DNA of 64,000 nucleotides from Heliocybe sulcata (lineage: Eukaryota; Basidiomycota; Agaricomycetes; Gloeophyllales; Gloeophyllaceae), in NCBI GenBank assembly GCA_004369045.1, contig ML213528.1, forward strand, positions 169,662-233,661, in the 5' to 3' direction. This document shows positions 1 through 12,946 of this stretch, piece by piece. The notes under the pieces were generated by a model. The model worked only from the letters and a program-made list of their open reading frames with translations. It did not search any database and was not told where the DNA came from. The first letter of the stretch is position 1, and each line of letters starts with the position of its first letter. Made by a program: the position numbers and the translations under genes.

Positions 1-47
1 ATGGTAAATTGCAATCATACAAGCGGTCGTGGTGGCGACATGGCCTT

Positions 48-572
48 CTAAGAACTGTGAAGGCGCAGCCTATGCAAACGGCGTCCAGGAGCTGCGTCGT
101 TGGGTGCGGCCGCGAGCAGCCCTCGAAAGACGTAACTCATCCCTGGTTCTCCCTCCAAATCTCGTCCTGCGACTTTCCACAACTTCTGTGGCCCTGATGA
201 TTCCTTCGCACCCCGTATTCCATCGTTCTCATACTTTTCAATCTCCAAAAACTTGACTTCTCCCGGGATCTGACCGAAGTCGATATCGAGGTGCACTAAG
301 GACAGTACATCCAGCAAAGCCTCGCTCGTAGCGATCCTCAGCAGCTCTTGATTCCCCTCGCTCTCAATCCATTCACGATGTGCCGCAATGCACTTCCATC
401 CTGAAATCAGAATTATTTGCGCATAATCGTCTGCTTTCTGAAAGAATTTTAGGTCGTGACCTGACCAAGCGCTTTGTCGTTCGGCAAGTGTACAGAAGAA
501 CGTGCGTGATTTGGGAGACTCCCAGGTGTGAGGGGGTTTAAGTTGGAGGACAGCAAACTCAGTGACGGTCAT
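48..572 (-). CDS. ABM-like (dimeric alpha/beta barrel) hypothetical protein
   Basis: A single open frame of 174 codons starts at an ATG (complement of 570-572). The middle holds the pattern QSAWSG...FF...ADDYAQIILISGW...AAHREWIESEGNQELL, followed by a conserved-looking LVHLDIDF. I recognise this as the antibiotic-biosynthesis-monooxygenase-like fold of small fungal proteins, whose substrates are mostly unknown. There is no signal peptide and no membrane segment. The last 40 residues are rich in Ala, Pro and Arg and look unconserved, so the true 3' end might involve an unseen intron. It lies 290 bp downstream of the esterase gene on the same strand. The fold assignment is an inference from the motif pattern; no catalytic role can be stated. 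Confidence 0.6.
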   Translation of the reverse strand: MTVTEFAVLQLKPPHTWESPKSRTFFCTLAERQSAWSGHDLKFFQKADDYAQIILISGWKCIAAHREWIESEGNQELLRIATSEALLDVLSLVHLDIDFGQIPGEVKFLEIEKYENDGIRGAKESSGPQKLWKVAGRDLEGEPGMSYVFRGLLAAAPNDAAPGRRLHRLRLHSS

Positions 573-862
573 CGGGAATATGACGAGTTACCTGCTTATG
601 CAGTTGAAGGAGGCATATCTATACCCGGGAGGCTGTGTCTTACGGGGACGCGTCAGCGGCTGACGTTCCCGTTCGATTACCCTCGAGACTCCTCATACAA
701 TGTCTGGAACTACTCGGTACGACTGCATAGGCGGTCTAGTTTGGTAGCCGTGCCTAATATGCAATACCAGTGTACATGTTAGTACTGAGGGCAGTCGAGA
801 TAGCCTTTGCAAGGATACTGCGAAGACGTCAGAGTATTACGGCATGGTCGGTTTGAATCGAC

Positions 863-2200
863 TCACTCATGTATCGTGAACACAGGATGGAGGGTGTTCA
901 GCCAGCTGAGGTTTCGGATGATCAGCAGGAGCCCAGTCAAAATCAGAACAAGAACTCACAAGTACGTAGACACTGGCGCACACCCCTCGACCTGCGTTGT
1001 CCTGGCTGGTGTCCCATTCTCATACGCCGCACAGTACCCAGTCGAGTTGAAGAACCCAAACGTCTCCGCGGCATCAAGCAGTGTGTTGAACACCGGCTGC
1101 GTGTCAAAGATCGTCACTTGATCGAGGTCGGTGTGGTTCGCCTGGAACTGGCGGACGTAGGACACGAGTTGCGCGTTGTAATCGGCGATGGCGGACTGCA
1201 CGGCAATGGTGGCGTTGATACCTTGCTCGATGAAGAGGGGTGCGCGGTTGGTAGGCGGGACCGTGAGGAAGAGGAACGAGCGGGCGCCGGATGAGTAGAG
1301 TTCTTCCACCTGGGTTGTGGTGAGCTAGTGGACGACGAAGAGATGTGTCTGCAGACCCACCTGCCCGAACAGCCTGTTCATGAGGACCGTATAGAACTCC
1401 GGTTGAGAGATGTTAGTCTAATAAACCTGATTAGAACACCAATCGGTTCATCAGGTCACAAACAAGCCTACCCATGCCCAAGAGTTCCCCTAAAGTCACA
1501 AGACGTGAAAGTGGGTGAGATGATTTCCAGATTAAAGACTGAAATTTAGGCACGTACCACATCGTTTATACCGATCCAGACAGCGAAGAGCGAATCTGAG
1601 CTGTTCCAGGGAGCTTCGGTCGGCTTGCTTGCGAGGTACTCGTTGAATTCACTGACTTGGTCCACAATTGACCTGTGAAGCATTGTTATTTGAGTTATGA
1701 GAGCAATCACAAAATATGAACTCACAGGACCGTCGGCAGGTAAGGCTGAACGAGCGCAGAGTCAATGGTAGCACCGCCGTATGCCAGATTGTACGTCTAG
1801 TTCGAAGGGCAAGCTACGATTTACATTCGTACGCGACGGAGGCACGATATTCCACCTACAGTCGTATTGGTAACATTGTACGTGTTGCCTACATCCCTAC
1901 AGTTTGAGATGACGGATGAAAGACGAGCGGAGCCATTTCTTACTCAAGAACTCGACCCAGTTCGGTCCGTTCGACGATGTCTACGGGAGATCCCAGCAGC
2001 ATCAGGACTCGCTCCCAGTCAACCGGCAGTGCCAGACTCACGTATCCCGGGTCTCCCGAGTTAATACCAGCAGAAACATTGTATCCATCGGTTGTATACG
2101 AGTCTCCGAAAACGAAGAAGTACTTCGTGGTGCCCCAGGTAAGTTGTCCCAACGCTGCAGACGCCGTGCAAAGCAGAGAGAGACCGGTAAAGAGCTTCAT
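863..2200 (-). CDS. Secreted CE16-type acetylesterase (GDSL/SGNH hydrolase)
   Basis: The gene is spliced from about seven exons. It starts at the ATG complementary to 2198-2200, with signal peptide MKLFTGLSLLCTASAALG. The block I motif FVFGDSYTTDGYN carries the nucleophile Ser. After a short intron comes GYTSSNGPNWVEFL, then TYNVTN, then YNLAYGGATID (block II/III Gly), then FAVWIGINDV with the oxyanion Asn. The last exon reads FWLNTLHPVFTIHE and supplies the catalytic His, ending at TGA 863-865. Together these are the SGNH blocks of carbohydrate esterase family 16. In wood- and litter-decay fungi this family removes acetyl groups from hemicellulose oligosaccharides outside the cell. The Asp-x-x-His pair is replaced by a block of the form LxxLHP. 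Substrate specificity cannot be read from sequence. Confidence 0.88.
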
Positions 2201-2537
2201 GGTCGGAATCGCGTGCACGAGAATACCGCAGGAGACCTTATACACCAGGGTATACCAGGAGTTCTGCATCCCATCGCTGTGGTTTTTATAGTTGACGAGC
2301 AGGGAATCGTTTCATAAGCCTTTCACTCCAGTCTTCTTTGCGTCCCGAATATTCGCCGTCGATATTTCGAGCATCAGAGAGTAGAGAATGAGATGAAGTG
2401 GGTAATAATACGACCGCGAGGTGGTGGTCAGCTGAAAGGTACTGCAGGTGCGGGGAAATTGAGGGAAACAGTGCACCGGTGATCGTGATTCGATTCGCAG
2501 AGTGCCGCCGGCGAGCGCGTCACAGCACTCGACCTCC
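2201..2537. other. Divergent intergenic region between the CE16 esterase and AP-2 mu
   Basis: These 337 bp separate two start codons facing away from each other, so they must hold both promoters. I see no gene, RNA or clear TATA element in them. Confidence 0.5.
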
Positions 2538-4306
2538 ATGATCTCTGTGAGTGTATACTCACGAATACACCTACATGCTGCTGATTAGTGTTCCAACTCG
2601 CTAGGCATTCTTTATTTTCAACCAGAAGGGAGAGGTATGGGCCATGCATACGGGAAATCATTCGCCAGCGCTGACATATTCAAGGTCCTCATCTCCAGAC
2701 TGTATCGGACGGACCTGAAGTAGGTAAAGGAACAACAACGTCGTCGCGGACAAGGCTTACAGAAGTTATGGTTGTGCAGGAGGTCGATTGCGGACGTCTT
2801 CCGGATACAGGTCGTCTCGAACAGCGATGTCCGGTCTCCTATCATCACCCTTGGCTCGACCAGTTTCTTCCATGTGCGGATTAACAACCTCTACATCGTG
2901 GCGGTGACCAAGTAAGTAGCATATATTTAAGATGTTTCGTTCCTCATAAATAAGTCAGATGCAACGCCAATGCTGCCCTCGTCTTCGAATTCTGCTACCG
3001 ATTCATCTCAATAGCCAAGTCATACTTTGGGAAGGTGGACGAGGAGGCGATCAAGAACAATTTTGTCCTGATTTATGAGCTGATAGACGGTAAGTGGAGT
3101 CGACGCCTGCACATGCACGGCCGACTGATGTGATATATTTCGACCAGAGATTGTAGATTTTGGATACCCGCAGAACAGCGAGATCGACACACTCAAGAGC
3201 TACATTACGACGGAGAGTGTCATGTCGAACTCTATCGCGCCTGTCAGTCACTCATCTGTTCTTCCACTTCCAGTTCGGTACTGACTTGATTTCGATCACA
3301 TACAGGAGGAGTCTTCGAAGATTACATCGCAGGCGACAGGTGCAATCAGCTGGCGCCGGGGTGATGTCAAGTACAAGAAGAACGAAGCCTTTGTAGACGT
3401 GGTTGAGACAGTCAACCTCAGTATGAGTGCCAAAGGTACCGTCCTTTCGCCAAATGCGAAGTATCACTTACTGATTAGGATGGAAAGGAACAATCCTGCG
3501 CGCGGACGTTGATGGCCATATTCAAATGCGTGCATACCTGACGGGCACGCCCGAGTGCAAGTTTGGGCTGAACGACAAGCTCGTTATCGACAAGAACGAC
3601 CGCACGGGGGCGAGTGACGCCGTCGAGCTGGACGACTGCCGCTTCCACCAGTGCGTGCGACTCAATGAGTTCGACGCTAGCCGCACAATCAGCTTCGTCC
3701 CACCAGACGGGGAATTTGAACTGATGCGGTACCGGGCGACGAGCAATGTCAAGCTGCCGCTGCGTGTTCTGGCCAACGTGAACGAGCTCGGGACGACAAG
3801 GGTGTCGTATGATGTCTCTGTAAAGGCGAATTTTGGCAATAAACTATCTGCGACGAACGTGGTCATACGTATACCGACACCTCTGAACACCACGAATGTC
3901 GACTGCAAAGTGGCTACTGGGAAGGCCAAGTACGTCCCAGCAGAGAATGTTGTCGTCTGGAAGTGAGTGGGCGCTTCTCACCATCATCGTGCTGCCTAAC
4001 TCGTCTCAGAATTCCCCGAGTACAAGGCGGGCAGGAGTGTACTTTCACTGCCATGGCCGAGCTGACGTCCACGACAACACGGCAAGTATGGGCTCGGCCG
4101 CCCATCGACGTGGACTTCCAAGTGCTCATGTTCACTGCATCCGGACTCATCGTGCGCTTCCTGAAGGTATTTGAGAAGAGCAACTACCACAGTATCAAGT
4201 GGGTGCGATATCTGACGAAGGCGAGTGGGACATACCAGATTCGGGTACGTTGGTCGTGCGCCTTCATAACGCGATATTGGCTCACTTCTGCTTGCTGTAG
4301 TACTGA
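2538..4306 (+). CDS. APM4: AP-2 clathrin adaptor complex, mu (medium) subunit
   Basis: The gene has many exons; the first codes only MIS (2538-2546). It continues as [10 protein letters not shown] and [12 protein letters not shown], then [37 protein letters not shown] and [11 protein letters not shown]. That is the N-terminal longin-like half. The mu-homology half follows: [84 protein letters not shown] and [18 protein letters not shown] with a stop at 4304-4306. The order and spacing match mu2 over its full length of about 430 residues. The protein recognises sorting signals in membrane cargo during clathrin endocytosis at the plasma membrane. The WARPPI block and the [11 protein letters not shown] run favour AP-2 over AP-1. 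Confidence 0.93.
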
Positions 4307-4551
4307 TTTAGTTTTACGCTTGGTTATGGTGTATGTTACATTACGTAGTTACGCAATATAATGATCTCTTCATCTTGCGCGTTACCCGAAGCCTGGGTGC
4401 GGGGTAGGACCGGTATGACCGCTATTAGAGCCTATAGGGAAGCGGTCGCGCGCTTCTCACCTCCGATCTCCCGTCTGCTAGCGGCTGCTAACACTGTTCG
4501 GGTCAATTACGCGTCGACCTCCCAGCTACAAGGGACTGCAAAGAAAACTCT

Positions 4552-7500
4552 ATGTTCTGGAGGTATATGCTTTACTCCTGCAACGTCGGGCGTGAGCTGA
4601 GCACTTTGGCAGATTTGGGTTATACCATTCGCTCGACAGTCTGCTGGACAAGGAAGATGTCTCACTCGAGGAGATATTGGACGAAGATGAACTCTTGCAA
4701 GAATGCAAGGAACAGAACTCGCGGCTTATAGATTACTTCCAGAGGGTGGATGTGCTGCAGAAACTGCTAGGGTACGTCACTGGGCAGATAGAGTGCGAGG
4801 AGAAGGGCCGGTTCAAGTGAGTCCCCTGCCAGTGATGCGTTGTGGTGGTAACTAATGATTTCCATGTTTCATTATGTGGGGAGATATCCGTATGTTGCGA
4901 CCGAAGTGTTGTGCAGTGAGATATGGTCCATAGTGGAGACATGTCTCAACCATTCCGACCAGCTTCTGGTACCCTTCTGGGAGACGGTGCTAAATAGACC
5001 GCCAGAGGAAATGAAGACTCAGATGGTCATGGCCTCCCATTTTGCCAAAATCAACGCCGTATTCCTGAACAAGAAGCCGCTCGAGGTGAATCCGCCCCCC
5101 CTCTCCGTGCTGCCCATGTGAACCCCCCACACTCAGATGCTAGCCTTCATGCAATCGCAACCGGACATTGTCGAGCGCCTCTTACGCCACATCGAGGCGC
5201 CGTCGTTCGTGGACCTGCTCGTCCGAATCATCCAGCTCGACGAGCACCCCGCGTGCGCAGGCGTTCTAGAAGTAGGTCCATATCTGACTGCCCTTCGAGT
5301 GTGGACGAAATCCTCTTATGCATAGACGTGCAGTGGCTTTCTGATGAGAACCTCATGGGCCGGCTGATAGACATGATGGCGCCCACCTCGTCGCCGGACA
5401 TACACACCGTGGTCTCGGAACTTATAAAGGGCATCATCTCTATGGCGGCTCCCTCACCAGGCGCTGGTTTAACAGAAGGCCTGCAGAATGGCCCTGCATC
5501 GAATCTCTTTGCTCGCCAGCTCGCGCACCCAGCCTGCATATGGAAGCTCACGGACTATATCTTGGCTGAGTTTGGAGGGGAGGACAAGCCCGGAGATGAC
5601 CCACCAAAGTCCCAGAAAGCTCAAGAAAAGCAGCCGGAGAATACTGGAGCATCTGCCTTTGATGACGATGACGATGAAAAGCTACCCAACGTCGCATCGC
5701 ACACTTCCGCGGTTGTGCAATCCGTCTCTATCATCATCGAACTGATACGGAAGAATAATTCTGACTACTTCGAGCCATACCTCTTCCATACCCTGCGGAA
5801 TCGGCTTATCACATTGCAGCAGCAATTGCCTCCGAATCCAGACGAGTCCCGAGAGACGCTGGAGCGTGCCATGCGCGAGATGGTCGACAGGATGGGTGTC
5901 GTGCACCTGGGTCCTATGCTGGCAATCTGCTCTCATCGACTAGAAGACTTCCAAAAGTATCTCGACAAGCCTAGGACTTTGGTGAGTTCAAAACGCTAGC
6001 TCCGCAGCCATCATCAGTTAGATGTGACTATCTGACGAATTTGTAGACCGGCCCTATGACCACCACTGTCGGCACTATCGCCCCCCTCACCTTCGAGCGC
6101 TACCGAATATGCGAGCTCTACGCGGAACTCCTCCATTGCTCCAACATGTCCCTCCTCAACCGCCCACCAGAGTACAACCACATCTACGACGCCGAAGGCC
6201 GGCTGCAGGGCGGCCTGCCGGCGCTGGAAGAGCTTGCTAGAGTGATTGCGATGAGCAACGGTGACGACGGCGAGGAAGAGGAGAAGGAGGAGATGGAGCC
6301 GGCGCAGGAGTTGCCGATCTCGAACGCGTCGCATGAGAGCTCGTCTGTCCTGGACTCGGATGAGGATATGGAGGGGGACTCGGACGACGACGAGGCGATG
6401 GACGAGATTGCGATGAGCGACGAGCCGCCGTTCCCCATATCGGCGCCTTCTGCGCCTCTCAGCGCTTCGCCGTCGCCTTCGACACCGGTTTCTGAAGCTA
6501 GTGCGTCAAGTCCTGGGACGGTTACTGTTGAGAGCCCTGGATCGACGGCCTCGGTAGCTTCGCCGCAGCGCAAGAACTCGGGGGCGTCCAGTTTGGACTC
6601 GGAAGGCACGAGGCCGCGATCCAGCAGCTCTCGCAAGAGGCGCTCGACTGTGGATAGTCAGACAATACCTCCGCCGCCGGCCCCTCCGGCCCCCTTACCT
6701 GTTGGCGAGCGGCTGAAGCAGCAGTTCTTGGAGAAGCGTGTGTTGATAAAGATGCTGGCAAGTGCTCAGTGTCCTCTTCTGTTCGAAGCGGAAGTGGATA
6801 CTTATATGTTGCTTAGGATCTTTTCTTCGATTTTCCGTTGAATAACTTCTTGCATAGCGTTGTTTATGATTTACTGCATCAGATCTTGACTGGTCGGGTG
6901 GATGAGGGTATGAACCGCGAACTGACCATCTCGCTGTTCCGGGATGTTCATATCATGGAACGCATCCTCGAGGGTCAGCGTAGAAATGACGCGGAAATGT
7001 GAGTACACATATAGGATCTTCTACATCTGATGTAGATCTAACTTCCTTCATTAGCGCCAAGCCAAGAGGTGTCAGACTGGGCTACATGGGTCACCTCACG
7101 CTCATCTCCGAAGACGTGATCGGCGCGCTGCAACACTACCCGCCAGACCTGCGGCTCATTATCTCATCCTATACACCACAGCCCGCCTGGGAAGAGTACG
7201 TCTCCGGGCGGTATAATGAGACGAAGAAGAACGACACGTCGTTGCTCGGAGGAGGGAAGCCGGTGGTTGGCCAGGCGGCGGCGAGGAATGGGCAAAGGTG
7301 GAAAGTGGACGAGGCCGAGGCGGGTGCGGGCGTGGGTGCGGATACGGCTGAGATGGTGGTTGAAGGGGAGAGGGAGGAGGAGGGGCCGGTGCATAAGATG
7401 AAGAGGCGGGAGGGGAGTGGGGATTTTGGGACGGGGTTGATGGATGACGACGAGGACGAGCGGGCGGCTGGGCCTCCGCAGGTGCGTGTGCTCCTTTGCG

Positions 7501-8197
7501 CTCCTATGCCGGGATACTCATTCTCGGCGCAGTTTGCGAGGTATTTGGCACAGGAGATGCAGTCGTCGAATCATTTTGGGAGTTCGTCGAGTAGTGATGG
7601 GAGCGATGAGGAGGAGGAGGAGGGTGGGTGGTTGGCGCAGAGTACGTTTAGTCTGGGTGCGCCGGCGAATAGGCAGGATGAAGTTACCAGAAGACCTTTG
7701 AATTCGAACGGCTTTGATGTATGTTTACTGTTTTCTTGTATGTTTGCGCGCTCACATGATCGCAGGATGCATTCACGCCTCATGGTGGCTTTGACGATCC
7801 CTTCGCAGATGATGTACGTCGTGTTCTTTCTGGCTCTACTTGTCAACTCAATAACTCACGCATGCGCGTTTAGGACGATAACTTTGGCCCCTTCTCGGAC
7901 TCGGCCGCGGCGACCAGGTCAGACCCGTTCACCTTCTCATCTTCATTCAACGACGAGATGGAGCACGCGTCGTTTGACGATTTCGGCGACTTTGGAGACT
8001 TCCAGGGCGCGGGCGAGAGCGACGGCGAGCTCACGCCGACCGCTGGGAGCTGGTCGTTTACGAGTAGCGAGAGCGGCGGGAGCTCGGGTGGGTTGGAGCA
8101 CGAGATTCGGAAGGCGATGGAGGAACCGCGGACTGCGACTGCTCAGAGTAGTACGGGCGACAAGCAAACGACGGGTCTGAACGCGAGTCCGTCGTGA
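4552..8197 (+). CDS. SAPS-domain protein, Sit4/PP6 phosphatase-associated regulatory subunit
   Basis: Exon 1 is 11 nt (ATG at 4552, reading MFWR across the splice). It joins FGLYHSLDSLLDKEDVSLEEILDEDELLQECK, the classic N-terminus of SAPS proteins. Further blocks are LIDYFQRVDVLQKLLGYV, YVATEVLCSEIWSIVE, PSFVDLLVRIIQLDEHP, WLSDENLMGRLIDMM and RNRLITLQQQ, forming an all-helical repeat scaffold. An acidic Ser-rich insert lies near 6.25-6.45 kb, then more SAPS sequence (SVVYDLLHQILTGRVDEGMNREL and LGYMGHLTLISEDVIGAL). The tail is low-complexity and acidic, ending FDDFGDFGDF...LNASPS at 8195-8197. Family members (yeast Sap155/185/190, human PPP6R) bind the PP2A-like phosphatase Sit4/PP6 and steer its role in the G1/S and nutrient response. 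The tail is too divergent to say which yeast Sap it matches. Confidence 0.88.
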
Positions 8198-8951
8198 TAC
8201 TTGGCTGCGTATTTTTTTTCTCTTTATGTATGTAGTGTCCTGAAATATCTACTGCTGTAGGCTGTCCACTGGTGTTAGATGACTGCGCTGATATTAATAT
8301 TATTGCATGGCTGTAAATTGTTCGATAACATTGCGGATCCCTAGGCGAGGCGGTCGCGGTCAAACTGCGCTACCGGTGCATGTGCGAGCTAGACTGCGTG
8401 ACCTTGTGCCACAGCGGCGAAGTCCTCTATCATCTCGTCCCTACAAGTACATCTTCCATCCATTTTTTGCTGACTGCTACGCCTTCGAGAGCAAATAAAG
8501 AAACAGGCTTTACTTAAGGTTTTTAGCAGGAACAGCACCATGCTTGGCCTCCTGTAGCTCTGGCATCCATGCCACAATCCTACTTCATCCCGATGTTATG
8601 GGGCATGGTCCCATTCAGCATGTCTTTCACGGCACTTTTATATCTGCTCAGCTCAGGTTTAATGGCATGGCCTTCCAGGAATGCTTGAACGGTTTATATG
8701 TCTGAGAGGTTCAAGCTTGCAGGACAGATCATCCTGAAATAACACATCCTCAACAGGAAACGTGGCGACCAAGTTTAAATTTGTGCTGGTCGGGACGACT
8801 TTGCGGCGCGGCGTTGACCTCACCTTTGACGTCGTTGGCGCAGGGAGCGTACTCGCCCAGTCACCAACGGACCTCGTATTTAACCTCTGCACTCAGCGCA
8901 CGATGGCGACTACAGTTACCCCTCCTCGATATCCAGCATTAATCATCCAAG
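8198..8951. other. Intergenic region, no gene supported
   Basis: About 750 bp lie between the SAPS gene and the oxidoreductase. A minus-strand open stretch near 8590-8890 ends in a peptide reading YKSAVKDMLNGTMPHNIGMK, which has a protein-like look. I could find no ATG or full set of splice sites for it, and I do not recognise it. Confidence 0.35.
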
Positions 8952-10219
8952 ATGGCGATGGCAATTCAGGCCCTGACCTTTCTGCAAGAATACTTCTACG
9001 AGTCGGGACACAAAATTAGGAAGAACGACAATGCCCTCCGAATTGGCGTGCTGTCGACGGCGATGATCAACCCCGCCGCCATCCTGCGCCCCGCAGACAG
9101 CCATGGGGATGTCATCATCTCCGCCATTGCGTCGCGCGACCTCAAGCAGGCCCAGAAGGCGGCAAAGTCGTACGGCATTCCCCAGGCATTCGGGTCGTAC
9201 GAGGAGCTGCTGCGCGAGCCCGGAATCGACGCTGTCTACATCTCACTGCCGAACGGGATGCACGCCGGTACGTCACACGCCACGAATCCTCGTAGACGAG
9301 GTGCTGACTGCGGCCCCCCCAGCCTGGGCCGCGAAGGCGCTCGACGCGGGCAAGCACGTCCTCCTCGAAAAGCCCTTCACCGCCAACGCCGACGAAGCAA
9401 AGTCGCTCGTCGCGCTCGCAAAGTCCAAGAACCTCGTCCTCGTCGAGGCCTTCCACTGGCAATGGCACCCCGCCTCGCACACCGTCAAGGCCCTCCTCGC
9501 CTCGGGCAAGTACGGCAACATCCTCAGCACCTACGCGCGCATGACCACGCCCGTCGGGACCATGCCCAAGGCGAACATCCGGTGGAAATACGATCTGGCC
9601 GGGGGCAGCCTCATGGACATGACGTACGTCGTCAGCTCCACGCGCTACTTCCTGGACGCGGGTGCCCCCAAGGAGGTCGTATGGGCCAAGGCCCGGCCCG
9701 CGAAGGAGGACAGCAGGGTGGACGAGGCGATGGAGGCCGTGCTGAAGTTCGAGGTCGGCAGCACCGGGCGGGTGGTCGAGTCGAAGGTCTACACGGACAT
9801 GGCCCGCGAGAACGTCGCGTGGGTGGTCCCGCGCATATGGGAGCTGCCCAGCATCGAGATCGAGACCGAGAAGGCTACCATCTACTACTACAAGTGCGTA
9901 TCGCCCGCTCTCCCCGGTGCCACCAGCTAACCTCTCTTGCAGCTTCATGATGCCCCACCTCTACCACTACATCGCCATCACCGACAAAGCGACCGGGCAC
10001 ACGTCCTACACCAAGGCATACCAGGGCGGGCCGCTCTGGGGCACGCGCGGCGAGTCGTGGTGGAGCACGTACCGCTGGCAGCTCGAGGCCTTCGTGGACA
10101 AGGTGCGCGGCAAGGAGCCCGTGCACTGGGTCACGCTCGAGAGCAGCATTGCGCAGATGGAGACCTTGGATGCAGTGTATGAAAAGTCGGGATTGGGCAA
10201 GAGGCCGGGTCATCAGTAG
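8952..10219 (+). CDS. Gfo/Idh/MocA-family NAD(P)-dependent sugar/dihydrodiol dehydrogenase
   Basis: There are three exons, with ATG at 8952. The N-terminal Rossmann unit reads LRIGVLSTAMINPAAIL, then VIISAIASRD and YEELLREPGIDAVYISLPNGMHA before intron 1 (about 9270-9321). Exon 2 opens AWAAKALDAGKHVLLEKPF. The EKP Lys is the conserved catalytic/cofactor residue, and EAFHWQWHP is the usual next motif. The C-terminal substrate domain has GGSLMDMTYVVSSTRYFL and NIRWKYDLAGG. Intron 2 interrupts YYYK|FMMPH. The protein ends GKRPGHQ. The family includes D-xylose 1-dehydrogenase (NADP) and trans-1,2-dihydrobenzenediol dehydrogenase; the HWQWHP form is usual among fungal members of that group. The natural substrate is not determinable here. 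It is a cytosolic enzyme by absence of targeting signals. Confidence 0.88.
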
Positions 10220-10626
10220 GAGGTGAAAGTAGTTCGTAAGGACTGAAGATTGGAACAAATTGACATGCGCTTGAACTTTGTATCGTTAGTCATGCTGTAA
10301 TCATTAGTGTACTCTTTGACCTTGTCATCTCCCCTTTGAATGCATTACGAATTTACAAAGGACTGACTTGGTATAGGCTGCTTAACTATAGCGAGTCACA
10401 TTGATTCGTGCTACTTGTGCAACCTAAACTGAACGATATACAATACATGTCCTAAGAGCAGGAAGAGACGGAGAAAGACAAAATACATCGGGATATGCTT
10501 TGATTCAGCAGTGAGAAATGCAGTGATGACAATGAATGCAAAGGGAATTAATAATGTTATAACCAAAGAAAACCGACGCCTGGGCGTCTTTTAAGTACCT
10601 CCTCCAACCTCAAATCTTCATGAGTT
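10220..10626. other. Convergent intergenic gap
   Basis: About 400 bp of AT-richer DNA lie between two converging genes. I see no frame, RNA or repeat in it. Confidence 0.5.
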
Positions 10627-12946
10627 TTACGACGAAGACTTGGCGCTGTTTCCCAAGCTCGGATGCAACAACTGCTGATGCAGCGCCTTCCCTGCGGGCA
10701 CCATGGGGAACACATGCTCGTTCGTCTCCACCACGCACTCCAGCAGCACCGGCTTGCTGTTGTCGTACTCCAACAACTCCTTCATTTTTGCTGGGAGCTC
10801 GGCGGCGGAGGTGCACTTGATCGCGTGCACCCGCATCGACTTGGCGAGGGCGATGAAGTCGGGGTTGACCATCCGCGTGTGGGAGTAGCGTGCGTCGTAG
10901 AAGAGGTCTGGGGGACATCATTAGCGAGGAAATACCAGAAGACAGTACAGCCAAAGCAGACCTTGCCACTGCAGAACCATCCCCTGGAACTCATTATTCA
11001 ACACGATAACCTTCACACCCACTCCCGACGCGGACGCAGTAGCCAGCTCCATAGCCGTCATACTAAACGACGCGTCCCCATCAATATCAATCACAATCTT
11101 CTCCGGAGCAGCCACCTTCGCCCCAATCGCCGCGGGCAAACCGAAGCCCATTGTCTTCACACACCCAAAGCTCGTCAGTCTCCCTCTTTCAACAAGTTAA
11201 CAGGCAAAGGCACGTACCCCGAGACCGCCCGACGTAACCACACTCCTCGGCGTCGTCCACCTATAGAACTGCGCCGCCCACATTTGATGCTGCCCGACCC
11301 CAGTAGAGATAACCACATCCCGTTTCCTCCCCATCGCGCCCAACTGGCGATCCATCTCCTCCACCACCTCTTGTGGCTTCATCGCCTCCCCCTTCTCAGG
11401 GTTACTCTTCACATACGTGAACGGATACGCCTCCTTCCACTCTCTGATCTCCCTTAACCAGCCCTCTCGCGCGTCGTGCTTGATCATCGGGACCAGTGTC
11501 ACAAGATTCGACACGACGTCGCCCAAGACGGGGATCTGCGTCTCGACAACCTTGTTTATGTTCTTCGGCTGGATCTCAAAATGGATAATCCCTCCTCGGC
11601 GTTCCAGAGCGGCTGCGCGGGCAGCGGGCGCAAAAGTATCCACCTTGCCCGTGACACGGTCATCAAACCGCGCACCCAAGGCGATGATCACATCCGCCTG
11701 CTGCATCGCTAGATTCGCGTAGGCGCTCCCGTGCATGCCGAGCATATGCAGACTTCGCTCGTTCGTCTCGTCAAAGGCTCCGAGGCCCTGCAAGGTAGTC
11801 GTGACAGGGATATTACCCTTCTCCGATAATTCGGCCAGAAGCTTCGGGCCGAGGGGCGAGGACAGCACTCCATGGCCTGCGTAGATGAGGGGCCGCTTTG
11901 CATTGTTGATCATCTGCGCGGCCTGGCGGACGAGCTCGTGGTCTGGCGCAGGCGCATCGGGCTGCAGAGGGTTCGCGGGGAGACCGAGGTTCAGGCCCGG
12001 CGTGGTGATCCGGTAGGGCAGAGGCGTACGGAGGATACCTGCCGTAACATCCTTCGGAAGATCGACCAGGACGGGCCCTGGACGACCTGAGGTGGCGATC
12101 TTGAACGCCTCGTTGATCCTCCTTGGGAGCTCAGCGATGTCCTTGACCATAACATTCCACTTCGTGCAGCTCCTCGAGATGCCGACGATGTCCGCCTCCT
12201 GGAAGGCGTCGGATCCGATGGCCGACGTCGCGACCTGACCGCAGAAAACGACGAGAGGGACACCGTCGGACAGGGCATCTTGCATAGCCGTAACGACATT
12301 TGTGGCACCGGGACCTGAGGTGACGAGGACGACACCGGGCTTGCCCGTGACGTGGGCATAGCCCTCGGCCATGTGCCCAGCCCCTTGTTCGTGGCGGGGG
12401 AGGATGAAGGTAAAGTGGGGGGAGTTGTAGATAGCGTCGAAGACGGGCAGGATCGCACCACCAGGGTAGCCGAAGACGTGCTTGACGTTGTGGCGAAGCA
12501 TCATTTCGTGGAAGATCTGGCCGCCGGACATGCCGACAAAGGAGTGGTCGAGAGAGGCGGGGCTGGTGGGGTACATTGTCGGTGTGCTGTGGGGAACATT
12601 ATTTTTGGTCGGGAGTTGTTGAAAGCCTGGTGCTGGTGACGGGCGCCTAATATTGATAGTGTCAATACGGTCGTAATTCAGATAAGATGGAATTTTAGAG
12701 ATCTACCCGTCCCAGCACGGTATCACCCATAGAGAACGAGGCATCATGCATCACTACTCACGTTTGAGGTGCAGCTACAGCTTGCTTTGTGCTCGACCGG
12801 CTGATATTCCTAGCATGTTCCCTGACCCTCGATTTTGCATCGATTATGGAGGAGCTCGCGACACTCGACTTTGCCCTCGAGAAGACCATCGCCGTAGATA
12901 TTTTGGGTGTGCTAGAGACACGCATCGTGGAAGTAGTGAATGACAT
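10627..12946 (-). CDS. ILV2: Acetolactate synthase, catalytic subunit (mitochondrial)
   Basis: First enzyme of Ile/Val/Leu synthesis: a ThDP- and FAD-dependent enzyme condensing pyruvate in the mitochondrion. Exon 1 (12946 down to about 12758) encodes a basic, Ser-rich presequence containing [19 protein letters not shown]. It splices in frame to [16 protein letters not shown] and then [15 protein letters not shown]. Motifs are [30 protein letters not shown] (catalytic Glu), [26 protein letters not shown] (FAD region) and [14 protein letters not shown]...[13 protein letters not shown] (ThDP/Mg site). The C-terminus [20 protein letters not shown] ends at 10627. Three in-frame ATGs (12946, 12925, 12889) could start it; the last gives the most compact presequence. 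Length and domain order match the family. Confidence 0.95.

Noticed and set aside
8590-8890. Possible small minus-strand gene ending in NGTMPHNIGMK
   Set aside because: No ATG or consistent splice sites could be found, so it is left unannotated.
10521-10620. GTGATGA as a possible box C of an intergenic snoRNA
   Set aside because: No box D at a suitable distance and no terminal stem.
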